Source: Rickettsiales bacterium (lineage in GTDB: Bacteria > Bacteroidota > Bacteroidia > Cytophagales > Cyclobacteriaceae). Taken from it: a stretch of 64,000 nucleotides of DNA. Within the stretch, counting starts at the first letter, position 1. Each line of letters opens with the position of its first letter. The notes below the pieces were generated by a model. It saw only the letters and a program-made list of their open reading frames with translations. It was not told the origin of the DNA and searched no databases. The position numbers and the translations under genes were made by a program. The DNA lies in contig PBTY01000016.1 in NCBI GenBank assembly GCA_002729235.1, forward strand, positions 1 through 64,000, read 5' to 3'. Below, one piece after another: positions 26,818 through 35,251 of this stretch.

Positions 26818-27750
26818 ATGAAACCACATAAATACTTAACGTACATTTTTTTGATGTTTCTTACTTTCCTAATTGAGAGTTGCGAAACAATTATCGACGT
26901 AGACTTACCTGATCACCAACCAACACTGGTCATAAATACGTTATTTGCAGATGATACCACCTTCACCATTTTGGTACATCAAAACAAAGATATTTTGGAT
27001 AGCGACTATGACTTTTCAACAGTTTCAAATGCCACAGTAGAACTTTTTGAAGATGGGGATCCTATTGGTTCAGCTTACGAAGCTGAGCCTGGAAGGTATT
27101 TACTGAATCACTATCCCAGAGCTGAATCCCAATACTCAATACAAGTGAGCAAGCAAGGATTCCCGGCTGTAGAGTCTTCTGATATATTACCCTACATAAA
27201 CAATTCGATTGCAGTAGATGAAATAAAAGTTGTTAAGGATGAATATGGCGGAGAGCAGTATCAACTAACGTATAGCTTTCAGGATCAGCCAGGTGATGAC
27301 TTTTATGAAGTGGTACTTTTTACCTATTACCCAATGTACGAATATTATGAGGATGAAGACACTAGCTATTATTTCCAGGTTGGCAATTATAAAGAGTACA
27401 TCTACTACAATGATGTAGGTGCCACTCTCAACGAATTTGAAGATGGCTACGACAATGTTGGAATGTACAGTGATGAGTTGTTTGATGGAAAAAAGCATAG
27501 TAAAACCATCGAATTTTACACCTATTTCTACTATGAAGAAGTGGAAGAAACAGACCAAAAAATTTACCTGGAATTGCGCCATGTTTCTGAAGCATACTAC
27601 CGATATCAGGTAAGCAAAACGCTACAAGCAAATGCACAGGACAACCCGTTTGCAGAGGCTGCCCCAGTTTTTAATAATATTCAGAACGGATTTGGGATAT
27701 TCGCAGGATATAGTACGGAGGTTACTGCAATAGATTTTTCTGGAAATTAA
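26818..27750 (+). CDS. DUF4249 lipoprotein, first of two
   Basis: The protein has 310 residues. The ATG at 26818, 4 nt after the receptor's stop, gives a lipoprotein signal (MKPHKYLTYIFLMFLTFLIESC, lipidated Cys22). An in-frame upstream start at 26788 would lie inside the receptor gene and bury the signal. The mature part begins ETIIDVDLPDHQPTLVINTLFADD and is beta-rich. It contains YRYQVSKTLQANAQDNPFAEAAPVFNNIQNGFGIFAGY near the end, the hallmark of DUF4249. It is probably a surface or periplasmic accessory of the preceding TonB-dependent receptor. Its ligand is unknown. Confidence 0.82.
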   Translation: MKPHKYLTYIFLMFLTFLIESCETIIDVDLPDHQPTLVINTLFADDTTFTILVHQNKDILDSDYDFSTVSNATVELFEDGDPIGSAYEAEPGRYLLNHYPRAESQYSIQVSKQGFPAVESSDILPYINNSIAVDEIKVVKDEYGGEQYQLTYSFQDQPGDDFYEVVLFTYYPMYEYYEDEDTSYYFQVGNYKEYIYYNDVGATLNEFEDGYDNVGMYSDELFDGKKHSKTIEFYTYFYYEEVEETDQKIYLELRHVSEAYYRYQVSKTLQANAQDNPFAEAAPVFNNIQNGFGIFAGYSTEVTAIDFSGN

Positions 27751-28649
27751 TGCTTACCAAACGATCCATACAACTTGTATTTTCAATTCTACTATTTGGT
27801 AGTTGCCAACAAATAATAGAGGTAGAGGATATAGAATTTAAGGAGCAGTTGGTTCTGAATTGCGTAATGGGAACTAATGAAAGAGATTTTGGATCAGCAT
27901 ACTCAAGAGTCGAGCTAACAAGCAATCGTGACATCCTCGATTCGGCCCAAGACTACAAAGGAATAACTGAGGCTGAAGTCCTGTTGTACGAGAACAATTC
28001 TCTTTTAGGAATAGGTCGTGAATCTCTTAATGGCCGATATTATTTTTGGACAAATCCAAAAGCCGGGAACAACTACATCATTTCTGTAAAAGCTGAAGGC
28101 TATGACCCAATTGAGGCTGAACAAACTATTCCCAGATCTCTAAATAATGCTGAAATCAAACAAATTACTCCAGAACCTATCCCCAATTTAAATGAAGAGC
28201 ATAGGTATCGTCTCACTTACACTATTGATGACCCGCCTGGACTAAATTTCTATGATCTAGATCTCAAAGTTCGATATTCTTATGGGGCCTCGGGACAAAC
28301 TGACTACAATGTAGACTTCTGGGAGGTTGGAGTCAACCTAGACGCTTTTAATGAGAATGATACTTCTCGAGTTTTTTCAGATGAGTTATTTGATGGTCAA
28401 TTACACACAAGAACCATCGAGTTTGATTATGTGAATGAGGACAATTTTCAATCCGATCACATTGACATCATTCTGAACCTCAGACATGTATCTGAAGCTT
28501 ACTACTTATACTATACTAGCCTGGAGCGCCAAGCTGAATCTCATCGCAATCCGTTTGCAGAACCTGCATTGGCTTACACCAATGTGGTAAATGGTTTTGG
28601 TGCCTTTCTCACTTATAGCTCTAATCCAGCTAGCTATCGAGTGAAATGA
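27750..28649 (+). CDS. DUF4249 lipoprotein, second of two
   Basis: A 299-residue paralogue of the preceding protein, starting in its stop codon (TAATG). The lipoprotein signal is MLTKRSIQLVFSILLFGSC (Cys19). It shares the VFSDELFDGQLHTRTIEF segment (VGMYSDELFDGKKHSKTIEF in the first) and the LRHVSEAYYLYYTSLERQAESHRNPFAEPALAYTNVVNGFGAF block. The pair therefore arose by tandem duplication. It forms an operon with the receptor. Two non-identical DUF4249 partners may recognise different ligand parts or make a heteromeric surface complex; this is inference. Confidence 0.82.
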   Translation: MLTKRSIQLVFSILLFGSCQQIIEVEDIEFKEQLVLNCVMGTNERDFGSAYSRVELTSNRDILDSAQDYKGITEAEVLLYENNSLLGIGRESLNGRYYFWTNPKAGNNYIISVKAEGYDPIEAEQTIPRSLNNAEIKQITPEPIPNLNEEHRYRLTYTIDDPPGLNFYDLDLKVRYSYGASGQTDYNVDFWEVGVNLDAFNENDTSRVFSDELFDGQLHTRTIEFDYVNEDNFQSDHIDIILNLRHVSEAYYLYYTSLERQAESHRNPFAEPALAYTNVVNGFGAFLTYSSNPASYRVK

Positions 28650-28661
28650 TGACTTTAATCC

Positions 28662-28692
28662 TTTGTAAAAAGGCGCATTTGCCCTAGATTAT
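28662..28692 (+). promoter_or_regulatory. Candidate promoter of the SDR gene (TTTG-N19-TAGATTAT)
   Basis: TTTG (28662-28665) is separated by exactly 19 nt from TAGATTAT (28685-28692). This fits the Bacteroidota -33/-7 spacing, with two mismatches in the -7 element. It lies 22 nt before the ATG at 28715. Confidence 0.4.
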
Positions 28693-28714
28693 TGTCACCG
28701 AAAATACCACCAAA

Positions 28715-29494
28715 ATGAATAACGCAGCCTTAATCACTGGAGCTTCCAGCGGAATCGGATTGGAGCTAGCCAAAATACATGCTTCTGAAAAACGAGATTT
28801 GATCCTAGTGGCTCGAAGTACCACAAAACTAGAGAAGATCAAATCAGAACTGGAAAGTGAATTTGGAATTCAAGTACTGAATATCCCAAAAGACTTGTCT
28901 ATACCTGAATCTGCTCAAGAAGTTTATGATATAGTAGTGGAGAAAGGAATTGAGGCGGAATACCTAATCAACAATGCTGGAATGGGAGATTTTGGCCTGT
29001 ACCATGAAACCAGCTGGGAGAAGGAAGAAATGATGATCAACCTGAATGTTCTCGCTCTTTCTCAATTCACAAAACTGTTCAGTTCTGATATGGTGAAAAG
29101 AGGTCATGGACGAATTATGAATATCTCTTCTACAGCAGCATTTCAGCCTGGCCCATTAATGGCCGTTTACTACGCCACCAAGCATTATGTTCAGGCTTAT
29201 TCTGAAGCTCTTTTCGAAGAATGGAAAGAATTTGGTGTTTCGGTAACTGCGTATTGCCCCGGAGCAACAGATACTGGATTTTCCGAAGTTGCTGAGATGG
29301 AGGACTCCAAACTGTTCAAAGGCAAAAACCTACCAACTGCCTCAGAGGTTGCTGCATTTGGATATAAGGCAATGATGAAAGGTGAAATGGTGTCAATACA
29401 TGGCACCATGAATGCAATTATGGCTAAGAGTGCCAAATTTGCACCTAAAAAAATGGTATTGAAAATGGTGCGAAAAATTCAAGAGAAAGATTAA
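28715..29494 (+). CDS. Short-chain dehydrogenase/reductase (SDR, DltE-like)
   Basis: A 259-residue classical SDR. It has the Rossmann nucleotide-binding motif TGASSGIG (residues 8-15), NNAGMGDFG after strand 4, the catalytic Ser in NISSTAAF and YYATK holding the catalytic Tyr-Lys. The C-terminal region is rich in Lys/Met as in DltE-like 'short-chain oxidoreductase' enzymes. It would reduce or oxidise a carbonyl/hydroxyl substrate with NAD(P)H in the cytoplasm; the substrate is not predictable. It is convergent with the MFS gene and the stop codons share the palindrome TTAA. Confidence 0.9.
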   Translation: MNNAALITGASSGIGLELAKIHASEKRDLILVARSTTKLEKIKSELESEFGIQVLNIPKDLSIPESAQEVYDIVVEKGIEAEYLINNAGMGDFGLYHETSWEKEEMMINLNVLALSQFTKLFSSDMVKRGHGRIMNISSTAAFQPGPLMAVYYATKHYVQAYSEALFEEWKEFGVSVTAYCPGATDTGFSEVAEMEDSKLFKGKNLPTASEVAAFGYKAMMKGEMVSIHGTMNAIMAKSAKFAPKKMVLKMVRKIQEKD

Positions 29495-30702
29495 GCAGAT
29501 CTGCCTTTCAGAAATCGATAAGACATCAACATCGCTGTAAACGAAAATACTGCAGCCAAATAAAATGGTGCGCTCGGAATGTAGACCTCTCTGGATGCAT
29601 CTGTAAAGTATCCGAAAATATTGGTCATCAAGGGTGGCCCAACAACAGTTGTCAAACTCATCAGGCTTGTTAGTCCTCCTTGCAATTCACCTTGTTCATT
29701 GGCTGGAACACTATTGGACATCAATCCTTGCAATGATGGCCCGGCTATACCTCCAAATGCATAGGGAATCAACACCAGGTAAAGCATCCACCCCGTGCCG
29801 CTCATGGCTATTAGAATAAACCCAAGACAGTTGAAAGCTAATCCAACATACACACCTCTAGCTTGACCTATTTTATTAATAATGGGACGCACGGCTACAC
29901 CTTGCACCAATGCAATCATAAATCCTACAAAAGCCAGTGAGTACCCTACTTCAGCCTCGCTCCAGTCAAATTTTTCTATCGTGAAATACGTCCAGGTGCT
30001 TTGAGTAGCATGCGCAGCGATGTAAACGAGCACTAACGAAACCAATAAACCAATCACCATTGGATACTTTTTTAGTTGCATCAATGTTCCCCAAGGATTG
30101 GCTCGTCTCCAGCTAAATGGCCTCCTATTCTCTTTGCTTAAGGATTCAGGCAATACAAAATACCCATACAACCAATTGAGAAGAACAAGACCAGCCGAAG
30201 CAAAGAATGGAACTCGTGAACCATATTCCCCTAATACTCCACCTATCAGTGGGCCAACAATAAATCCCAAACCAAATGCCGCTCCAACCATCCCAAAATT
30301 TTGAGAACGTTTCTCGGGAGCAGAAATATCTGCGATGTAAGCATTGGCTGTGGTGAAACTTGCTCCAGTGATCCCAGCTACTATCCTGGCAAGAAATAAC
30401 CAACCTAAAGTTGGAGCAAAACCAGCCAAAATATAATCTAGTCCAAACCCTAAAAGAGATAATAAGAGAACCGGTCTACGACCATACTGATCGCTTAAAG
30501 CTCCAACAATTGGGGCACATACAAATTGCATCAAAGCATAGGCAAACATTAACCATCCACCCCAGATACTTGCATCACTTATGCTCCCTCCAGTCAGTTC
30601 TGTTATCAGGGCAGGTACAACAGGAATAATAATACCCACACCAATTACATCAACTAGTACCGTTACCAGGATAAAACCAATTGCTGCTTTTCTATTTTTC
30701 AT
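29491..30702 (-). CDS. MFS efflux transporter, TCR/Tet-type
   Basis: The protein has 403 residues from the ATG at 30702 (MKNRKAAIGFILVTVLVDVIGVGIIIPVVPAL). An in-frame upstream ATG at 30744 would add a charged, non-conserved extension, so the inner start was chosen. It has twelve transmembrane helices, motif A GALSDQYGRRPVLLLSL after helix 2, and the helix 5 motif FGLGFIVGPLIGGVLG typical of proton-drug antiporters of the TetA group. It is probably a drug/proton antiporter, but the tetracycline specificity of close relatives should not be assumed. The leader carries a hairpin (30710-30735) 7 nt from the start codon. Confidence 0.88.
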   Translation of the reverse strand: MKNRKAAIGFILVTVLVDVIGVGIIIPVVPALITELTGGSISDASIWGGWLMFAYALMQFVCAPIVGALSDQYGRRPVLLLSLLGFGLDYILAGFAPTLGWLFLARIVAGITGASFTTANAYIADISAPEKRSQNFGMVGAAFGLGFIVGPLIGGVLGEYGSRVPFFASAGLVLLNWLYGYFVLPESLSKENRRPFSWRRANPWGTLMQLKKYPMVIGLLVSLVLVYIAAHATQSTWTYFTIEKFDWSEAEVGYSLAFVGFMIALVQGVAVRPIINKIGQARGVYVGLAFNCLGFILIAMSGTGWMLYLVLIPYAFGGIAGPSLQGLMSNSVPANEQGELQGGLTSLMSLTTVVGPPLMTNIFGYFTDASREVYIPSAPFYLAAVFSFTAMLMSYRFLKGRSA

Positions 30703-30709
30703 GAGATTC

Positions 30710-30735
30710 AAAAAACATACGAAAGTACGTTTTTT
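30710..30735 (-). promoter_or_regulatory. Hairpin with T tract in the leader of the MFS exporter gene
   Basis: Perfect arms AAAAAAC (30710-30716) and GTTTTTT (30729-30735) and an inner TAC/GTA pair enclose a GAAA tetraloop, with one mismatch. On the coding strand the 3' arm ends in TTTTTT directly before the start codon region, resembling an intrinsic terminator or attenuator. It might control translation or premature termination of the exporter mRNA. Confidence 0.4.
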
Positions 30736-30793
30736 CAGCATCACATGTTCGATTCTCCTTTATCTGAAATAAATACCGCTTAAATAAATCTTA

Positions 30794-30824
30794 TTTGGTT
30801 TCGCCAAAGGGAGGAATAACTTAT
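30794..30824 (+). promoter_or_regulatory. Candidate promoter of the tldD-tldE operon (TTTG-N19-TAACTTAT)
   Basis: TTTG at 30794-30797 and TAACTTAT at 30817-30824 are exactly 19 nt apart, the preferred spacing of Bacteroidota -33 and -7 elements. The start codon follows 37 nt later. The -7 element has two mismatches to TAnnTTTG, the same two as the candidate SDR promoter. Confidence 0.4.
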
Positions 30825-30861
30825 GTCAAAATAACAGTTTAACCATAAAACTCAATAGGCT

Positions 30862-32502
30862 TTGAAGAGAAGAGACTTTGCAAAATTGGCGGGTTTAGGA
30901 GCAGGAGCAATGATGCTTCCAGCTACTTCATTCGGCAAAATAATTTCTCCCGAACATTTACTCAGTCCGGGGTTAGATGTAGGTCAAAAGAAGATTTTGG
31001 CTGATGTAGCACTTAATGCTGCCAAAGGCCTCGGCGCTAGTTATGCTGATGCAAGAATTGGAAGATATTTGAATCAATACGTGTTCACACGTGAAGATAA
31101 AGTTCAGAATGTTGTCAACACAGAATCATTCGGAATAGGAATTAGAGTAATTGCCAATGGTACCTGGGGCTTTGCATCTACCAATGATGTAACAGCAGAG
31201 GGGATCAAAAAAGCAACGGAACAAGCGGTGGCAATTGCCAAAGCAAACTCTAAAATCCAAAAGGAACCTGTAGTTCTGGCGCCAGTAGAATCTCATGGTG
31301 AGGTTAGTTGGAAAACACCTATTGTTAAAAACGCCATGGAGGTTCCTATCTCTGAAAAAGTGGAATTGTTACTAGAGGCAAATGCTGGGGCCATGAAAAA
31401 TGGTGCCAACTATGTTAATAGTGCACTCTTCCAGGTAAATGAGCAAAAATACTTCGCTTCTACGGAAGGTTCTTACATCGATCAGGATGTCCACAGAATC
31501 TGGCCATATATGAACGTGACGGTGATTGATCCTGAAAAAGGCAAGTTCAAAAGCCGACAAGGACTTTCCGCACCAATGGGTATGGGCTATGAGTACATGA
31601 CTCCAGATGCCAATGAAAGCATTGAAGGAATTGGTGGAGTAACTCTATTTAGAAACCGATATGATATCGTAAGAGATGCTGCGGAAGGAGCACTTCAGGC
31701 AAAAGAGATGCTTTCTGCCAAATCAGTAGAGCCAGGAAAATATGATTTGATGCTTGAGCCAAATCACCTTGGTTTAACTATTCACGAGTCTGTAGGTCAC
31801 CCATTAGAGCTTGACCGTGTATTGGGATATGAAGCCAACTATGCGGGTACAAGTTTCGCAACACTTGATAAGTGGAAATCTGGAGACTTCAACTATGGTA
31901 GCGATATCGTAAATCTTGTGGCTGACAAAACTCAAACCGGTTCGCTTGGTGCTGTCGGATTTGATGATGAAGGTGTAAAAACCAAGAAATGGGATTTGGT
32001 TAGAAATGGCGTATTGGTGAACTATCAGGCGATTAGAGACCAGGTACACATGATCGACCAAAAAGAATCTCATGGATGTTGCTATTCTCAGTCATGGAAT
32101 GATGTACAATTCCAGAGAATGCCTAATGTATCGCTAGAAGCTGGAAAAGAGAAATATTCTCCAAAAGACATGATCAAGGATATTGAGAAAGGAATCTACA
32201 TAGCTGGTAGAGGATCTTATTCTATTGATCAGCAGCGATACAACTTCCAGTTTGGAGGTACTGTCTTCTACGAAATCAAAGATGGTGAAGTAGTGGGCAT
32301 GCTAAACGATGTGGCTTATCAGTCTAACACTCAGGAGTTCTGGAACTCTTGTGCGAAGATCTGTGATGAGTCAGATTACAGATTATTTGGTTCATTCTTC
32401 GATGGAAAAGGTCAGCCTTCACAAGTAAGTGCTGTATCTCATGGATCTGCAACTTCCAGATTCAACGGAGTGAACGTAATCAACACTGGAAGAAATATTT
32501 AA
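30862..32502 (+). CDS. tldD: TldD-family metalloprotease with Tat-type signal
   Basis: The protein has 546 residues. The start is a TTG, because the twin-arginine signal MKRRDFAKLAGLGAGAMMLPATSF begins there. The metal-binding HExxxH motif is HESVGH at residues 308-313. TldD forms a heterodimer with TldE/PmbA and cleaves unfolded or leader peptides; microcin and CcdA processing are known examples. Here the Tat signal implies export of the folded protein, unlike E. coli TldD. The region aligning with the family's C-terminal CGKxGQ reads FDGKGQ, so the usual third Cys ligand is not evident there, although Cys residues occur nearby in NSCAKICDES. It forms an operon with tldE, 19 nt downstream. 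Confidence 0.88.
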   Translation: MKRRDFAKLAGLGAGAMMLPATSFGKIISPEHLLSPGLDVGQKKILADVALNAAKGLGASYADARIGRYLNQYVFTREDKVQNVVNTESFGIGIRVIANGTWGFASTNDVTAEGIKKATEQAVAIAKANSKIQKEPVVLAPVESHGEVSWKTPIVKNAMEVPISEKVELLLEANAGAMKNGANYVNSALFQVNEQKYFASTEGSYIDQDVHRIWPYMNVTVIDPEKGKFKSRQGLSAPMGMGYEYMTPDANESIEGIGGVTLFRNRYDIVRDAAEGALQAKEMLSAKSVEPGKYDLMLEPNHLGLTIHESVGHPLELDRVLGYEANYAGTSFATLDKWKSGDFNYGSDIVNLVADKTQTGSLGAVGFDDEGVKTKKWDLVRNGVLVNYQAIRDQVHMIDQKESHGCCYSQSWNDVQFQRMPNVSLEAGKEKYSPKDMIKDIEKGIYIAGRGSYSIDQQRYNFQFGGTVFYEIKDGEVVGMLNDVAYQSNTQEFWNSCAKICDESDYRLFGSFFDGKGQPSQVSAVSHGSATSRFNGVNVINTGRNI

Positions 32503-32521
32503 TCAAAAGCATTTAATTAAA

Positions 32522-33838
32522 ATGGCAATATACACGAAAGAAGAAGCAAAGCAGATTCTCGAAAAGGCGCTTTCATTTTCGAAAGCTGAAACTTGCGAGA
32601 TCAACTTAAACGCTTCGAATGAAGGAAATATTCGATATGCCCGAAACACTGTATCCACAGCGGGATATCAGTCCAACCAGACGTTGGTTGTACAATCAAG
32701 TTTTGGAAACAAAGTAGGTGTAGCAACAATTGACGAATTTGATGCGGCATCTCTTGAGAAGGTTGTACGAAGAGCTGAAGAGCTAGCCAAACTTTCTCCA
32801 GAAAACCCGGAATTTATGCCTCCTCTAGGGCAGCAAGAGTATCTGGAGACCAAGACCTATTCTGAATCTACAGCCAAAATCACACCTGAATATCGTGCGG
32901 AGGTAGCTGCAGCAAGTATTGAACCGGCTAGAGCTAAGGACGTGACAGCTGCTGGTTTCTTGAATGATTCAGCGGGAATGTCTGCGATGATCAATAGTGC
33001 TGGGCTTTTTGCGTACAATCGGTCAACGAATGTGGACTTTACTGTAACCATGCGTACCAATGATGGAACCGGCTCTGGCTGGGTAACACGTGATTTCAAT
33101 GATGTTGATCGTTTTGACCCTAAGGAAGCGTCTCAGGTTGCGATTGAAAAGGCCATTAAATCAAGAGAAGCGAAAGCAATCGAACCTGGTAAATACACCG
33201 TAATTCTTGAGCCAGCGGCATCTGTACAGCTTTTAGGAAACATGTTCGGATCCTTCAATGCCAGAACAGCCGATGAAGGACGTAGTTTCATGTCCAAAGA
33301 AGGTGGAGGCACCAAATTAGGTGAAAAAATTGTAGACGAAAGAGTCAATATCTACTCAGACCCGCAAAACCCATTGGTACCTACAAGTCCATGGGGTGGA
33401 GATGGTCAGGCATACAAGAAAATGAACTGGATCGAGAATGGTGTAGTGAAAAACCTGGCTTATTCTCGTTTTTGGGCAAAAGAAAAAGGTGTCGACCCGG
33501 TGCCATTCCCTAGCAATGGAATTATGGCTGGTGGTGATGCATCCTTGGAAGATCTGATCAAAGACACTAAAAAAGGAATCCTAGTAACCAGACTATGGTA
33601 TATCCGAAATGTAGATCCACAGACATTGCTCTACACAGGATTGACACGAGATGGTACGTTCTTTATCGAAAATGGAAGAATCAAACATCCAATTAAAAAC
33701 TTCCGCTTCAATGAGAGTCCGATTATCATGCTTAACAACCTGGAAACTTTAGGACAACAGGTTAGAGTGAATGGTAATTTGATTCCATACATGAAAGTTA
33801 GAGACTTTACTTTCACTAGTCTTTCTGACGCGGTATAA
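32522..33838 (+). CDS. TldE/PmbA-family protein (TldD partner)
   Basis: The protein has 438 residues, starting at an ATG 19 nt after the tldD stop. It has the PmbA/TldA fold: an N-terminal domain with EINLNASNEGNIRYARNTVSTAG and a C-terminal domain with VTRLWYIRNVDPQTLLYTGLTRDGTFFIENGRIKHPIKNFRFNES, as in other Bacteroidota TldD/PmbA partners. It lacks HExxxH, so it is expected to be the non-catalytic subunit that shapes the substrate tunnel. It has no signal peptide of its own and might be co-exported with TldD by the Tat route or stay cytoplasmic. A strong terminator follows at 33857. Confidence 0.86.
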   Translation: MAIYTKEEAKQILEKALSFSKAETCEINLNASNEGNIRYARNTVSTAGYQSNQTLVVQSSFGNKVGVATIDEFDAASLEKVVRRAEELAKLSPENPEFMPPLGQQEYLETKTYSESTAKITPEYRAEVAAASIEPARAKDVTAAGFLNDSAGMSAMINSAGLFAYNRSTNVDFTVTMRTNDGTGSGWVTRDFNDVDRFDPKEASQVAIEKAIKSREAKAIEPGKYTVILEPAASVQLLGNMFGSFNARTADEGRSFMSKEGGGTKLGEKIVDERVNIYSDPQNPLVPTSPWGGDGQAYKKMNWIENGVVKNLAYSRFWAKEKGVDPVPFPSNGIMAGGDASLEDLIKDTKKGILVTRLWYIRNVDPQTLLYTGLTRDGTFFIENGRIKHPIKNFRFNESPIIMLNNLETLGQQVRVNGNLIPYMKVRDFTFTSLSDAV

Positions 33839-33856
33839 TAAACCATACAATAACTC

Positions 33857-33888
33857 AAGCCACCTTTTCGAACTTGAGAAGGTGGCTT
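33857..33888 (+). terminator. Rho-independent terminator after the tldD-tldE operon
   Basis: The 10-bp perfect arms AAGCCACCTT (33857-33866) and AAGGTGGCTT (33879-33888) are followed by a run of seven Ts. An alternative pairing CTCAAG/CTTGAG overlaps the 5' arm and the loop, and would be mutually exclusive with it. Confidence 0.85.
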
Positions 33889-33952
33889 TTTTTAACCCCC
33901 ACGAATACCTAAAACTGATCCAAAATTATTAAGCGTTCAACCAACTCATTGA

Positions 33953-34576
33953 GTGAAGAACAATCAGGAAAAATTCTTTTTTACAAGACTTCAATATGAA
34001 TCCGGGGATTGGGATGTGGATCAGCGCATGCCTTCCAACCTCCTTAATTCTTTGATTGAGTACACTACCCTTCCAGTAGATACGGTGGAGAACATTGTTC
34101 CATTGGGAAGTGAAGAACTATTCAATTGCCCCTTTTGCTATATCTCTGGACACAAACTGGTACAATTCACCAAACAAGAGCGAGAGAATTTCAAGAAATA
34201 TGTGGAGAACGGAGGCTTTGTCTTTGCTGATGATTGCAATCATGACATAGATGGATTATTTGCTAAATCATTTGAGCGACAGATGGAAGAAATCTGGCCT
34301 GGTAAACTCCAAAAGATCCCCAATAATCACCCTATCTATACAGCATTTTTCGACTTTGATGGACCACCTACCACTAGTCAAGAACTGAATGGTTGGGGAG
34401 ATGATATTGTCCATGATTATTTAAAAGCCATTAACATCAATGACCGAATAGGTGTTCTGTACAGCAACAAGGACTATGGCTGTGAATGGGATTACGATTT
34501 CAGAAACAAGCGTTGGTACAAAATTGATAACACTCGATTTGCAGTGAACATCGTCATTCATGCAATGACGAGCTAA
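33953..34576 (+). CDS. DUF4159 domain protein
   Basis: The protein has 207 residues, starting at a GTG (no ATG is near). Conserved parts are FFFTRLQYESGDWDVDQRMPSNLLNSLIEYTTLPVD, FCYISGHKLVQFTKQERENFKKYVENGGFVFADDCNHDIDGLFAKSFERQ and YSNKDYGCEWDYDF. This is DUF4159, which has a class I glutamine-amidotransferase-like or flavodoxin-like fold without obvious catalytic Cys. In many Bacteroidota it sits directly before moxR/DUF58/batA genes. Here that link is broken by the RAYT insertion. It is probably a structural or sensory part of that membrane complex, but its exact role is unknown. Confidence 0.8.
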   Translation: MKNNQEKFFFTRLQYESGDWDVDQRMPSNLLNSLIEYTTLPVDTVENIVPLGSEELFNCPFCYISGHKLVQFTKQERENFKKYVENGGFVFADDCNHDIDGLFAKSFERQMEEIWPGKLQKIPNNHPIYTAFFDFDGPPTTSQELNGWGDDIVHDYLKAININDRIGVLYSNKDYGCEWDYDFRNKRWYKIDNTRFAVNIVIHAMTS

Positions 34577-34621
34577 ATCACTCTGGTCTTTAGACATGAG
34601 TTTAAAAAACTAATTGAATTG

Positions 34622-34641
34622 CACAGCACTTAAGAGCTGTG
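34622..34641. repeat. Palindrome upstream of the RAYT gene
   Basis: CACAGC-acttaaga-GCTGTG forms a 6-bp stem with a further CTTAAG palindrome in its loop. It lies between the DUF4159 stop and the RAYT gene and could mark the left boundary of the inserted unit, or act as a weak terminator for the DUF4159 transcript. Confidence 0.45.
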
Positions 34642-34664
34642 TATTAAGATAGATAAACGAAAAG

Positions 34665-34674
34665 GGCATTAGCC
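34665..34674. repeat. Left REP-like stem-loop of the RAYT unit
   Basis: GGC-ATTA-GCC lies 7 nt before the RAYT start. It mirrors GGC-TAAA-GCC directly after the RAYT stop (35132-35141), so short GGC/GCC hairpins bracket the gene on both sides, as expected of REP recognition sites. Confidence 0.5.
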
Positions 34675-34681
34675 AAAGACT

Positions 34682-35131
34682 ATGGCATATACTAAAGTAT
34701 GGGTACACTTGGTTTGGTCAACCAAAAAAAGAGAGCCACTTCTTACTAAAGAAGTACGCCAGATTCTCTTTGCTCATATTAGAGAAAATGCAAAGACAAA
34801 GAATATTTACATAGACTTCATCAATGGACATATAGACCATGTACACTGTTTGATTTCTTTGAAACCAGATCAATCAATAGCACAGGTAGTCCAATTAATA
34901 AAAGGCGAGTCTGCCTTCTGGATTAATAAACAAGGAATTACTTCCAAAAAGCTAACATGGCAGAGTGAGTATTTTGCTGTTTCTGTGAGTGAATCTGGAC
35001 TCTCATCAGTTAGAGAATACATCAAAAATCAAGAGATACATCATGCGAAGCAATCATTTACAGAGGAGTATGAAGAATTCTTAGAGAAGTTTGGGTTTGA
35101 CAAATTCAAGGACAGTGAAAAAGAGATTTAA
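34682..35131 (+). CDS. REP-associated tyrosine transposase (RAYT, Y1/HUH, IS200-like)
   Basis: The protein has 149 residues. The single-strand nuclease motif is HVH (H53, H55) in GHIDHVHCLISL. The catalytic tyrosine is Y113 in VREYIKNQEIHH, with the adjacent Q/H residues of Y1 transposases. It resembles IS200/IS605 TnpA but stands alone and is flanked by GC-rich hairpins, as is typical for domesticated RAYTs that nick and move REP sequences. It sits between DUF4159 and moxR, genes normally contiguous, so it entered an existing operon. The ORF is intact and may be active. Confidence 0.85.
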   Translation: MAYTKVWVHLVWSTKKREPLLTKEVRQILFAHIRENAKTKNIYIDFINGHIDHVHCLISLKPDQSIAQVVQLIKGESAFWINKQGITSKKLTWQSEYFAVSVSESGLSSVREYIKNQEIHHAKQSFTEEYEEFLEKFGFDKFKDSEKEI

Positions 35132-35251
35132 GGCTAAAGCCAAATAAAAAAATAGAACATTGAACACGGGCTAAAGCCCGTGACAAAAATATATGCTTTG
35201 CTCCGGCCTGAAGGCCGGAGATCTTAAAATAAATAAAATGGGTTTTAACCC
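35132..35251. repeat. REP-like hairpin cluster downstream of the RAYT gene
   Basis: Four palindromes follow within 120 bp. They are GGCTAAAGCC (35132-35141), CACGGG-ctaaag-CCCGTG (35165-35182), CTCCGGCC-tgaa-GGCCGGAG (35201-35220) and GGGTTTTAACCC (35240-35251). All share a GC-rich stem around a short AT-rich centre. They are the probable substrates of the neighbouring RAYT. The last two lie inside the apparent 5' extension of the moxR reading frame. Confidence 0.75.

Noticed and set aside
33853-33878. Alternative hairpin CTCAAG/CTTGAG as a riboswitch-like switch
   Set aside because: It overlaps a strong terminator after the last gene of an operon, where no downstream coding sequence would be regulated by it directly.
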